Source: Hysterangium stoloniferum (lineage: Eukaryota > Basidiomycota > Agaricomycetes > Hysterangiales > Hysterangiaceae). From it: a stretch of 64,000 nucleotides of DNA. Each line of letters starts with the position of its first letter. The stretch's first letter is position 1. The stretch lies in the NCBI GenBank assembly GCA_015178975.1, contig WHVD01000020.1:682001-746000 (forward strand), read 5' to 3'. A program made the translations under genes and the position numbers. Below, one piece after another: positions 34,096 through 44,926 of this stretch. A model generated the notes under the pieces. That model did not search any database, was not told the DNA's origin, and saw only the letters and a list, made by a program, of their open reading frames with translations.

Positions 34096-34215
34096 GTAGT
34101 ACAGTATATAGTTAGTCCAGTTGAGGGGTAGAAACCTCAACTGGAAGCCCAGCTATATCACCGGTTTATTCTACACCGCTCTATCTAAGTTACTTAGTAC
34201 CTACATAGAGAGTCT
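34096..34215 (+). repeat. Dispersed repeat with hairpin (inverted partner 53917-54046)
   Basis: It contains the perfect stem CCAGTTGAGG-GGTAGAAA-CCTCAACTGG, then CTACACCGCTCTATCTAAGT and CTACATAGAGAGTC. The partner in opposite orientation at 53917-54046 shares all of these. It truncates the hAT gene's 5' side. Probably the R-region of an LTR fossil. Confidence 0.5.
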
Positions 34216-35089
34216 CATACTGAGTTTATAAATGCATATCGCCCACTAATTCAATCTATTAATTCTACATATGGGGCAATTCACCTAGAGGATAATATTT
34301 ATAATACAATACTATCTGGTTGATTATTTCGCTCCTTGACTAATTGAACATTACTTTGGTAATGATGTTTACATAAATGTCTTTGAGCCCTGACATTTAC
34401 TACTTCATTGCTGCTCACAGGCATTTTTTCACATGAATTCTTTCAATTTTCAAAATGACGGTGAGCCCTAGAACAAGCGAAGTATTTCAAGGACGTTGGT
34501 GATCTCCACATGGGATCCAGATGTGTACAAGTACAATGATATCCAGACTCATTTGAGCTATGAGGTAGGCGTGTCCGCCCGGCTGAAGGTCTGACAAACT
34601 TCGGACGCGATGTGGATCATCGGGAGGATAAGGCAGCTGTAGGGTAAAGTCGTTCAGAACGCGTAGTCGACATATGTAGCTCAATCTCAAAACTTCTAAC
34701 AAACGGAATAAGAAACTATTTGAACTCGATCGGTGATCAATCTATGGAAGTCAAAGGTGACTAAAGGAGATGGTTAAAAAAATCTAGGGATGAGATAGTT
34801 GACGCAAAACAACTTGAAACAGTTCTTAATTCTCGAGTGAAACAATAGAAAACAATCGTAAGTAAGCTTGACATGGTCACCAAATAACGGAGGCCCTCAC
34901 GAGAAGCCACGTACTCGTGTTACATGACTGATAATCGAATAGATTTAGAAATGCTTTTGGACTACGTCTGACCTTATCGAGCGGACACGTTGGATGCCTC
35001 ACGGCAGTCAATTTTGCGGCATTGCTCAAAGCTTAGTGCCTTCTTTCTCGTCCGAAATCGCGATGTTGGACAATAAATATAACCATCTA
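34216..35089. other. No supported gene
   Basis: A short minus-strand frame at 34487-34702 (S-D-L-Q-P-G-G-H) is compact but isolated and unrecognised. The remainder shows nothing. Confidence 0.4.
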
Positions 35090-35298
35090 TCCGATGAAAT
35101 TTCATCTTTGGAGTTATAGAAAAGATTTACGATCACACGTGCGCAAACCTTCGTTTCCGAAGCTTGCGACTGCGATACAGCCAATGTTGGCGTGGGTCGC
35201 GGCCGACTTGTTCATCGATCACATAGAGAACGCTAATGAGGCATCAAGCGCCAAATGATATAATTAATCAAATCATAAAACAAAAATATCAGTCCTAT

Positions 35299-37953
35299 TT
35301 ATACAATGCCGCCGTCGTCCTTTTCATCAAGGGTACTCCGTTCCTCGAGCTCCTGCTCCTGTGCCTCCTCATCAAGGATAACAATTCTATCCAATCGTCC
35401 CGGAGGAACATACCCGAGTTCTTTTGCGATCGTGAGGTATGCTCCAGATATGAACTGCCGCCGTAGTTTCGCACATTTTTTGCAGTTCTGACACTGTGCA
35501 TCGCCTGCCAGGCAGTTCTGGCACTCACCGCATCCCTTACATCCTCCACAGTAAGCAAGCAAGGAGCACTCGCGGCTGTTCCTAATGTGGGTGCGGACTT
35601 GGTCTGCTCTTGACCAGGTTTGATGGCAGGCAGGATTCGGACAGAAGTGTGTGAAATATTGCTCTGCCATCCGATGCTTGTGTTCTGTGGTGATAATGCG
35701 CCCATCGCAGAGTTTGATTGTATGATTTCTGATCGCTCGCAGCTCATCGCGAACATGGACCACCCAGTGTCGCAGGGCGTGGTCCAACACGGTCGCCAGA
35801 CTACACACCGTCTTTCTGCAGTGCATGTTCCCATAAGGACAAGGCACTTCTGATGAACGTAATTCAATGTGAGTTCCCGAGGATGAAGAGGAGGTGGGAG
35901 ACGAGGAAGAGGGAGAGGAAGATTTAGGAAAATGTGCTGGTGCGATTCCCCGAGGACACTTGGGACCTAAAAGGACCCTTTTGGCATGTTTATTGTGTGC
36001 CTTTGGTTTGTGTTGTGGTTTTGACCCATGTGGGACAAAAATAAAAGTGTCAGCAGGCAGATGCCCGCTGACTCGTTGTTTATTGGGGCTCTGGTTTCCG
36101 CAGACAGTAAAGCTTTTACTTTCTGTCTGTGGTTCAGAACCAGTGTTATTTAATTTCGGGTTGGCGGGTGCGTGCCTGAGTTTGTATTTTATTAGTCATT
36201 TGTTGTCAACAATCAATAAAATACTCCATACGTGTGCGCCCCGTCAACCCAAGCGATGGCCGATGGCCAGTTTGGTGCCTGCTCTCTTGACACTTCCTGT
36301 GAAAGAGTTGGAAATGACATCAAACTACACCACAAGTATCAGCATATTTATAGTGAAGCTCCAGTCAGAGACAAAACACCTGACAGAATGGCCTGTTTGT
36401 GTAAAGTCGGGAGCAGCAGCGGTCTTGCTCCATGGATTCATGCATATGGAGGATGAATCAGACGGTCTGGTGGTAGCTGACATCGTAGTTTTAGGATTGA
36501 AAAATCTAAATTTAAGCTGCGCCATCAGCGGTCCTTTGAGTTAAGATTAGATCTCACATACCCGCCATTCCATCCACCAAGTGAAGAATATGAGGGCATG
36601 CTCGTATTGCATCGAGGTTGCTGCGGTATCCCCATTGGAAACATGTCGGACGGTGCCCCCCGACAACTTGGAAACACCATAGGATCCGGGGACGGATCCC
36701 ACTGTGAGGAATGAGATTCGGCAGAATGCATCCGTGTACTCTGCGGGAAGCTGGGTTTAATAAGTAGTTAGATAAAATAACGATAACTAGAACCCTCGAA
36801 CTCACGATCCGTAGTCTGCCGTCGCATCCCACCTCGAAGAGGAGCTCGTGTTGGGGGACTGGGATATCCATGAGTCCAGGGTATTGCTATAAAATAATCG
36901 AGCGTTAGATCTTGTAATATGTTGTATCTGTGCCGAGAACTTACCTCTGGTAACTATGTTCATTAATTCCTGGCAGTAGAGCTGAAAGCGGGACCTCTGT
37001 GTTCCTCGACCCCATTCGAGACCTGTCTTCGCTAGTATGAAAATGTTGGTAGCAGGGCAAGTTGAGCCCTGAAGGAACAGGCTGGCCATAGCTATGACAT
37101 AATCGCGCGTTAGATGTGGAAAATTGCAAGATGTCGCATCACCCGAAAACGTACCTCAGACCATGCCCACTGACCCCTGGCGGTGGGGCCGAAATCGATG
37201 CTATTATATTGTCCAGCCTCATTCGGGACCTCTCTTCACTGTATAAATGTTGGTTTTACCGCGAGTTCAAGGTTGAAGGAACAAGCCAATCGTTTGGGGA
37301 TGCCAGTCCTGATAAATCAGGAGGGTAAACGAACTGGGTACTAGTGTCGCCAGTATCGAAGGTAGGGGGACCCAGCGGATACCTTTCATCAGGTGGTCCT
37401 TGTGAAAAAAACCATTGAAAGGGATCTTCTTGCCCCAATGCATCCAGGGCTCCACCGTGGACGCCCGGAAAATGATTAAAATCGGGGTGTGCAGCATGGC
37501 TACGGGACGATTGACGAGATAGGCCTTGCCTAAAAAATCCAGAAAGATGAGAATTAATTAACATGCTGCGCAACATCAACACAACTCACTCACAGGTCAT
37601 ATGAGTCGTGGGGAGAAAATCTCTGGTTAGGATAAGTGGCGTCTTCCCTAAAAAATGGTCACGTTAGAAGGGTGGTGGAAATATCACATGAAGAAAACAC
37701 GAAATGTCGTTAAATAGAGCGTACATTATTGCGAAATTGAGAAGAACTGTTGATTCTAAGTTGTAGGTGACGAGTCTGTGGTTAAGGAAAAACTGGCAGA
37801 AGAAATGAGAGTTGGTTTGAGGTTATATATCTGCTTATCCACATCAACAAACTCAAATTCAAGGTTTCCGCGATTGTCTTTGTTTTGCAATATCGCAGGG
37901 CAATTGAGTAATCCTAACCCTCGTGTATAACATGCGTTGGGTGCCAACTCCAT
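35299..37953 (-). CDS. Multi-exon host gene, disordered N-terminus, cysteine-rich C-terminus (model uncertain)
   Basis: The last exon (about 36100 to 35299) is an open stretch with S/P-rich linker, C-P-Y-G-N-M-H-C-R-K-T-V-C, a possible C2H2 unit (F-C-P-N-P-A-C...H-I), then C-x2-C-x2-C-x2-C-x2-C clusters (Y-C-G-G-C-K-G-C-G-E-C-Q-N-C) and an acidic tail (E-E-A-Q-E-Q-E-L-E-E-R). The cluster is probably zinc-binding. Upstream exons with clean GT-AG borders lie near 36555-36731, 36783-36890, 36948-37083, 37152-37240, 37256-37530 and 37585-37640, with a possible ATG at 37953. Two of them are related to each other (S-E-E-R-S-R-M and S-E-D-R-S-R-M). An in-frame TAA interrupts the joined 37256/37240 exon, so this part may be misread or decayed. 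Linking all exons into one gene is an inference. A regulatory protein is possible. Confidence 0.4.
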
Positions 37954-38979
37954 ATTAATTCGGAAGCGGTCTACTGCTGGTAACCCTTATTATCAATACG
38001 ACCGGCTAGAGATAAGAAGGGGGATAGGAGGTGAAGTATTTGCCAGGTAAGGCGAACAGCCTTCCCTTTGTTTTTCTGTGTTCTGATTTAATTAAATGGT
38101 GAAGCGCACAAAGCGCACAGCCACACTGCGTCAGCCACCGACATGAACTTGGATTGTTACACTACAGCTCTGGCTTACAAGATATATTGCGGGTTAATTG
38201 TTAAACAAGATAGTAATAAACAATGGATACTCAATAATGCAAGTCGAACACCTGTGCGACAAGGCTAATAAACGGATGTGGCTGCCTGCCGTATCAAACT
38301 TCGATCACAAGCATGAGAAAACACAGGAATTGTCGAATTTTAAGTCATCGGATTGAGTCTTCCATTCAACAACAGCCTTCCTCCACACCAGAAACACGAT
38401 GCGGATAGGTCATTAAAAAACCGGTCCTCATTGAAGTCGTTTCAAGGCTAGTCATCATATAGTTCGTCAGTTTATACTGCATTCGAGACTCAAGACCATC
38501 AGAATCTGCAGAAGTTTACACTGAATGGGTGTAAAGGATAGTCGACTATAAATACAACCAGTAAATACCACTTCTAAATCTCATTGCTGTCTGCTCACAG
38601 ATCTACGCCGGATCTTCACCGAATGGCATCCAGTATGGGCTTCAGAATGTATTGAAAGGACTTTATGCAGTGCAAGATGTGATATTGTGATATTGTGATA
38701 TTGCCAATGTGAACCGTGTGGCAGCAATATCCGTGATTTTTGAATGGAAGATGTGAACAATGAACAAGGTTACAGCCCGTCAAGGAGATACTAATACAAA
38801 CAGTCTCAGTTCCTCTTAATGAAAAATTGGAATGGTCAGATGAATCTGCCAGCGAGTTGGGTTCTAGAGTAGTACAGTATAGATGTATCGCCGCGATGTT
38901 ACCTCACTGCTGGTACACGTGGTGGCCAACCTACTGCAGGCTTCGCCAAGGCTGCCACCCTAGGAAAACAGGTAGAGAA

Positions 38980-39800
38980 CTCAAATACCAGCAACAATGA
39001 CCGTTGAGATAGCAAGCAATTCAGCAGATGGTTCAAACGACCCCCACAATGAGTCCCAGATATCATATCCCCATACTCCTTGATAAGAACCAAAACCCCA
39101 ACATGTTTTTTCATCTCCACGATCACTCACAATATCTGCCGGCGATTTACATTCCCTAGCCTTGAGCTTTATGCTATTCCTCCTCATCCCATCTGCACTG
39201 AATCAATGGTTAATAAAAATATATATACCCTTACTGAAGGATTCCTATTTTCGTCTTCACATAGGGCTGAATTCGGCGAAGAAAAGTCACATATTCGCAC
39301 TGAAAAAATTTGACGCCAATACTGGCCCGCTGGCCCCAAGACCGAGCTCGAATGGCTCACCTGGGCCGCATGGATAATATTATTGTCGATACCTAAGTCC
39401 TGCATCAATAGAGCTTCTGAGTCGAAATGCATTAAATACCAGTATCCGTTTATGTGACCTAAAATCCTTCTGTCGGAAAATCCAATTTCTATCTGTATGG
39501 TCTCTATCTATCGCGGAAGGTGCGGTCAGTTGTAATGTTCTTCATCCATAAAGGGTATCTCTGATATCAATCCTCTGATAGTTTTTTCTCCGTCAAGCTT
39601 CGTAGGGGCAGTGACAGTACCGAGCACTGTAGCAAGCGTAAGGTGAAATAAATTAATTCAAAGAAAAGAGTGATATAAACTACCGGCGTTGACTCCACGA
39701 GTGGATTATGGCATACCTCTGCATTGCGTCTCCATAAGAATCCTCATCACTATCAGGAACTTGGACTGTCCTAAATAGAGGTGAAGTGTTTCTCTACGAA
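38980..39800 (-). CDS. Unrecognised multi-exon gene fragment
   Basis: Exon-like blocks on the minus strand read V-Q-V-P-D-S-D-E-D-S-Y-G-D-A-M-Q (39760), V-L-G-T-V-T-A-P-T-K-L-D-G-E-K-T (39620), G-H-I-N-G-Y-W-Y-L-M-H-F-D-S-E-A (39440), C-E-Y-V-T-F-L-R-R-I-Q-P-Y (39290) and F-G-S-Y-Q-G-V-W-G-Y-D-I-W (39060), ending I-V-A-G-I. Borders fit short introns. The aromatic-rich blocks look conserved, but I do not recognise the family. The 5' and 3' ends are uncertain and it may be a relic. Confidence 0.35.
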
Positions 39801-39854
39801 CTACCTTTTCACATGGCTAACACGGAGAGGAATTAACTAAGCAAATACTAAACA

Positions 39855-40310
39855 GTGAAGGGACCGCACATACAGAGTTGTAAGAAGTGCGGAAAGTGCC
39901 GCCGCTGCCTGGAAGACGATTTACAGTGCGAGGTGTGCAAAGCGACGACGGCAGCTGATATCCGGCACTTACCTCAATTTTGCAATGGAGCTCGGATATA
40001 TTCATCGCAGTTAGGTGTAGATTTTATAACTGAAGAGCAGGCGCAGGAGCAGGAGCTCGAGGAGCGGAATACCCTAGACGAAGAGGAAGAGGACACAATC
40101 TATTTTTGAATAAACCTGCTATTTTTCTATTACTGTATTATTAACCCATATTGACCATTGGTGTGAACGTGATCGATGAGAAGTCGATCGCGACCGGGTT
40201 AATATTGGGCCGTCACAGTCGCAAGTTTCAGAAACGAAGATTTAGCGCGTGTGTTCTTAAATCTTTTCCATAACTTCAAAGATGAAGTTCTTTTGGACCA
40301 ACCCTCACAA
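39855..40310 (+). pseudogene. Partial inverted paralogue of the 35.3 kb cysteine-rich gene
   Basis: A short frame at 39855-40109 carries C-K-K-C-G-K-C-R-R-C-L-E-D-D-L-Q-C-E-V-C and the acidic tail E-E-Q-A-Q-E-Q-E-L-E-E-R-N-T-L-D-E. It matches the C-terminus of the gene at 35299 with about 20 residues missing. Similarity continues past the stop: 40160-40310 pairs with 35090-35225 in inverse orientation (CATCTTTGRAGTTATRGAAAAG, CTTGCGACTG, TCATCGATCAC). The N-terminal half is absent, so this is a truncated copy. Confidence 0.6.
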
Positions 40311-40586
40311 GTTACTGTTGGGTGTCCTTAAATTTTGGGTGGGTGAGAACTAGTCCTGTCATACATATGATCCTCACAGTAAGTCACTTATCAGAAACCA
40401 AAGGATAAGTTGGGTTGGGTTGAGGGTTGGGTTGGAGGGTCAAAGAGTTGGAGACCAAGAGTCAGAAACTGAGGGTAAGCGAGCGCAAGCAGAGGTGGAG
40501 AGCAGGATACTTTAGAGTGAGACTATGAGAGTTGTTTTGGAGTGTTCTGAGTCGATATTCTGATACTATGATACATGAACAGCTTA

Positions 40587-42195
40587 CAGTGGGTCAAAAA
40601 ACTGCCCCAATGTTTGTGCATTTTAGAAAGATTGATATTGTGTGAAGGAATGACATCAGCAAAAATTCTGAAAAATTCACATGATATACCAGAACATGTT
40701 GGCTATCTACCAACTTAAGAAATCATGTGATTCCAATCAAAACTCATTGCTCAATAAATCAAACAAAATAATCACTCATTGGGGCAGTTTTTTGACCCTC
40801 TATTATTTTACAATCTAATACTTTGTATGACCCTTCTTTGCCTTTAAAATTGCCTGTATTCTCCTAGGCATGCTTTCTATTCCTTCTGGCATGTCTCTGG
40901 TGGCATTTCAGTCCACTCCTTTGCCACCCTGTCCCATAATTCATGTACTCCTTTGGGTGGTATGTCATATTGTTGGAGTTTGGCCTTGAGGTGTTACCAG
41001 AGGTGTTCAATGGGATTCAGATCAGGGGATTGGGCAGGCCACTTCATGGGAATGATGTTATTGTCAGATAACCACTGGTCTGCCTTTTTTGAGGTATATT
41101 TTGGATCATTGTCCTGTTGGAAGTACCACTTATCCTCAGCCATCTCCAAACTTTCAATGCTCTCCTCCACTTCCTCCTCCAAAATCTCACAATACTGCAC
41201 TGCATCCATATTCTCCTGCACCTCCATCAGCTTCCCCACCCAATTCCAGCCCATACACCCCCAAATCATCAAGTTATTCCCCCCTCTATGTTTGACAGTT
41301 GGTATGGTGGTCCTGTCTGATACTGGTTCCCCTTGTTGCTTCCAAACATATACCTTCCCATCTGACCCAATCCTATTGATTTTTGTCTCATCAGTCCACA
41401 ACACCCTCTTCCAGTCCTCCATAGTCCAATTTTCATGGTATTGGGCAAACTTTAGATGTTGCTGACGATGAGACCCCTTGAGCATAGGGACTTTCTTCTT
41501 TGTTGCTGACCTAAAGCCAGCTTCCTTCAACACATTCTTAACAGTCTGAGGAGTGACAGAGGTAGATATGATGGAATTTATAAATTGTGTGGCTTGGACA
41601 GCATTGTCAAGCTTCCCAGAGCTGATTTGATGGATAATTGACTGTTTATCATAAGGGGAAAGCTTGGAAGAATGGCCACCAGGATGATTTTCCTTATCCC
41701 CCTCTACCTCCCTACTGATCCTGCCAATAGTACCCTTCCCCAGACCAGTCCTAGCTTGAATTTGACAATGGGAATACCCCTCATTGAGGAGAAAAACAAC
41801 AGAAGAATGCTTTTCTGCAGAGATGGATTTCATAGTGGTGGTAAGAAGTCACGGAGATGAATGAACAAAGTTCAACATGCCAAATTGATACAAATAAGGT
41901 CACATGACATGTTGATGATTCACATGACCCACTCCTACCTTATACTGGTGCGTAACATTGAAAATCAGAGAAAATAATAGAGGGTCAAAAAACTGCCCCA
42001 ATGAGTGATTATTTTGTTTGATTTATTGAGCAATGAGTTTTGATTGGAATCACATGATTTCTTAAGTTGGTAGATAGCCAACATGTTCTAGTATATCATG
42101 TGAATTTTTCAGAATTATTGCTGATGTCATTCCTTCACACAATATCAATCTTTCTAAAATGCACAAACATTGGGGCAGTTTTTTAACCCACTGCA
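40587..42195 (-). mobile_element. Tc1/mariner element Tc1-a, nearly complete
   Basis: Terminal inverted repeats of about 215 bp (40587-40806 and 41971-42195) begin CAGTGGGTCAAAAAACTGCC, and the left side is flanked by TA (right flank CA, a likely mutated TA). Each arm also ends internally with the same motif in inverse orientation (GGGGCAGTTTTTTGACCC), so every arm is bounded by an inverted pair. The transposase lies between on the minus strand. It is the best preserved of three related elements within 9 kb. Confidence 0.9.
40815..41833 (-). pseudogene. Tc1-type DD34E transposase, two lesions
   Basis: This is the cut-and-paste transposase of Tc1-a. The start is M-K-S-I-S-A-E-K-H-S-S-V, followed by a helix-turn-helix DNA-binding part (H-C-Q-I-Q-A-R-T-G-L-G). 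The catalytic domain has L-W-T-D-E-T-K-I (first D), F-Q-Q-D-N-D-P-K (second D) and S-P-D-L-N-P-I-E-H-L-W (E), with 34 residues between the last two: DD34E. The uninterrupted frame ends just after E-H-L-W at a TAA near 40992. The expected C-terminus (K-A-K-L-Q-Q-Y-D-I-P-P) continues downstream with one further frameshift near 40890 and ends K-G-H-T-K-Y. Length including that end is about 340 residues, normal for the family. Probably inactive as it stands. Confidence 0.88.
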
Positions 42196-42659
42196 TATAC
42201 AGAAAGCTGGCACTTAGCCAAATGAAAACAGAACAAAGAGAAGTACTAATGGAGAAGATGGGACAGAATAGAGAGTGATGTGAATGGGGACTGGTTGATG
42301 GATCATTATAAATTTGGATGTAGGTGGTAAAGGCTATGAGGACAAAAAGGTGGGATTACTGTTCCGATTGTATAGGGTAAGGGGCAGGTGAAAACACCAA
42401 TCAAGAACAATGAAGGTGCCTAATGGGGTTATTCAGAAGGCCAACAGTTTGTGAAAATCGGGAACTGATGAATGATGAGAGTTTTCGTGAAGTCCAATTG
42501 GGTCTGACAGTTTACTGAAAAAACACAGGTTGTGACAGCTAGCTTATTTAGATAATGGAATGTATGCAATACCAATCCAGTAATAATTACAGACAGAACA
42601 GGGAAGCCTGAAATGGGAAAGGTAAACACCAAACTAGGTGTTAGGGATGGAATGGGACA
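42196..42659. other. No supported gene
   Basis: CpG-poor sequence between Tc1-a and the solo LTR. No coding trace recognised. Confidence 0.4.
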
Positions 42660-42664
42660 GGAGC

Positions 42665-42930
42665 TGTTGGGATAACACTGTAAAAACCTTATCATCACAT
42701 GTAAGGCACATACACGGTCATCGTTCCCCGTGTGGTATTTAAACTGCGTAGTTACAACATTTACACCTCAGTCCGTTACACACTAATACGAGACTGAGGT
42801 GAGTGTTGCTCTGCGTAGTATCTCTTTTACCTTTATATTGATTGTATATATCAGATACATATAGGTACATACAATCAGTCCGTTACACACTAATACGAGA
42901 CTGAGATACATATAGAGTTACCTTTTAACA
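42665..42930 (+). mobile_element. Solo LTR with GGAGC target duplication
   Basis: 266 bp starting TGTTGGGATAACAC and ending TTTTAACA (TGTT/AACA inverted ends). GGAGC stands directly on both sides (42660-42664 and 42931-42935). It contains a TATTTAAA box, the stem CACCTCAGTC...GACTGAGGTG, and a second partial copy of the CAGTCCGTTACACACTAATA stretch. It keeps CG dinucleotides within a CpG-poor neighbourhood, so it is a comparatively young insertion. Confidence 0.85.
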
Positions 42931-42979
42931 GGAGCAGGGTCCAAAAGCATGACAGGTCATTTGACCATAACAGGAATGG

Positions 42980-43640
42980 GGCTCAGTTAGAGAGCTGATG
43001 GGTTGTCCGGCCAGAGTCCAGAGACTAGTGCATGGAACAGATGAAAAATGGCTCCTAGATCTCAAAAAGGCATTCCATGAACGATTTGGAATTTCAAGCA
43101 AAGGCGAGGCCCATTGGATATTGGGAACGAGTATCCATCGAGATGCTGAATTGAAATCAGTATTCATATTGCAGAGGGAATATATCAAAAATATAGCAAA
43201 GAAGTTCAATGTACAAAATTCCAAGCCAATTCGAACTCCCATATCACTTGGAATTGATTTTGCCTCTATTATTCGTCCAGATACTGGAGAAGAATGAAAT
43301 GAAGTCGAAAAATTGCCCTATCGCGAACTTATCGGAAGTTTGATGTTTGCAGCTACAGTATCGTGTCCCGATATCGCATATTCTGTTAAAAAACTATCTC
43401 AATATTCATCAAATCCCGCGACCGCTTCTGAAAGTGCAATATATTCCACTTCAGTGGATGAAAGGGCGACTGTTGATTGCTTCCTTGAAGACCAAGATAC
43501 CGCTCCTGAACTTGAAAAAATTGCATATCCTCCTGTTGAATGTCTATCCTCTTGATCTCCTGCGAAATTGGCATCCGAATATCCATGCAGACAAAGTGCT
43601 TGTCCTCCCAATCAAAGTTCAAAATTGCAAGTCATATATA
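42980..43640 (+). mobile_element. Ty1/copia pol fossil, RT end plus oppositely oriented RNase H part
   Basis: Plus strand 42998-43420 holds the end of a copia reverse transcriptase (L-K-K-A-F-H-E-R-F-G-I, then H-W-I-L-G-T-S-I-H, then Y-R-E-L-I-G-S-L-M-F-A-A and C-P-D-I-A-Y-S-V). At 43399-43611 the minus strand holds a copia RNase H part (Y-S-D-A-N-F-A-G-D, G-G-Y-A-I-F, S-S-T-E-V-E-Y-I-A-L-S-E-A). The two parts face opposite ways. Old and broken. Confidence 0.8.
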
Positions 43641-44926
43641 AATATTGCAGGATGTGCTTAGCTAAGTCCCAATGCATTCCATGAGTTTTTCAAAGACTCT
43701 GCAAAAACAGTCTTTTTGCTAACAGAAAAAAATGTTTCTATGATATGGATGCTATTGAATACTTAGGTTTTAGTATGGCCTGACAGCCTTCACATGGATA
43801 AAGCCAAAGTTCAAGTTGTCCATGATTGGCCTGAATCCCAGAAAGTCAAGGATATTCAATCCTTCCTAGGACTTGTGAATTTCTACCAACAATTCATTCA
43901 AAACTATTCAGATATTACAATACCTCTCACTCATCTTACTCACAAGACAACCCTGTAGGTTACCTTTCAAACCTTGAAGGATGCCTTCACTTCCACTTCT
44001 ATTTTGTCTCATTGGAAACCCAATGTCTGATCATTGTAGAAACTGATGTTTCTGACTATGCAATTGCTGAAATTCTCTCCATTCAGGATTCCAATGGGAA
44101 AATTCATCTGGTTGCATTTCTTTCTCAGAGACTTTCAGTTTCTGAACTCAATTACAATGTTCATGGCAAAGAATTTCTGATTGATGTTACTGACCCCAAG
44201 AATTTGGAATGTTTTTTGACCACTAAACTTCTGACCTATTGGCAAGCTGCTGGTCTGAATTTCTCTCCACTTTCAATATAATTATCCAATTCTGACCTGG
44301 ATGCCTTGGTGAAAAACCAGATGCCTTGACCCAATGAAGGGACATCTATCCTAAAGAGGGGGAAAACAAATACTGTTGTAAATCCACCCAATTTTAAACT
44401 GGTGTTTTCAACTCAGCAACTTTCCATGGCTACCTGAGCTACCCACCTCATTCATCCTATCTTCCACAGCATTATTGGCATGGACATTGAGAAAATACAT
44501 CAAGATACATATCCTATCTGCAATCTTTTCCAATTCTGTTCTCAAACCACACCTGGACATTCCTGAAGATCCCAATCAACCCCAGTGGTCTCAAGATGTT
44601 CAAGGTTTTACCCAACTTGATGGACATATCTACATTACAGATCCTGGTGATCTCTGACTCCATGTACTTCAGTACAAACATGATCATCTGCTCTTTGGAC
44701 ATTTCAGCATTAACAAGACTCTCCAATTAAGCCAATGAGAATATACTTAGCCCAATCTTGGAGATTTCATCACTCAGTACTGTAAATCATGCACCACTGG
44801 CTTACACTCTAAATGACAGCAACATAAGCCATATGGCCTTCTCAAGCAACTTCTGAGTCTGGAAGAACCCTGGAATTCATTTTCCGTGGATTTCATTGAA
44901 CAGCTCCCATCTTCCAAAGGCTATAC

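Noticed and set aside
35894-36544. Plus-strand frame of 216 residues
   Set aside because: It is the antisense of the long open exon of the minus-strand cysteine-rich gene and contains no recognisable domain.
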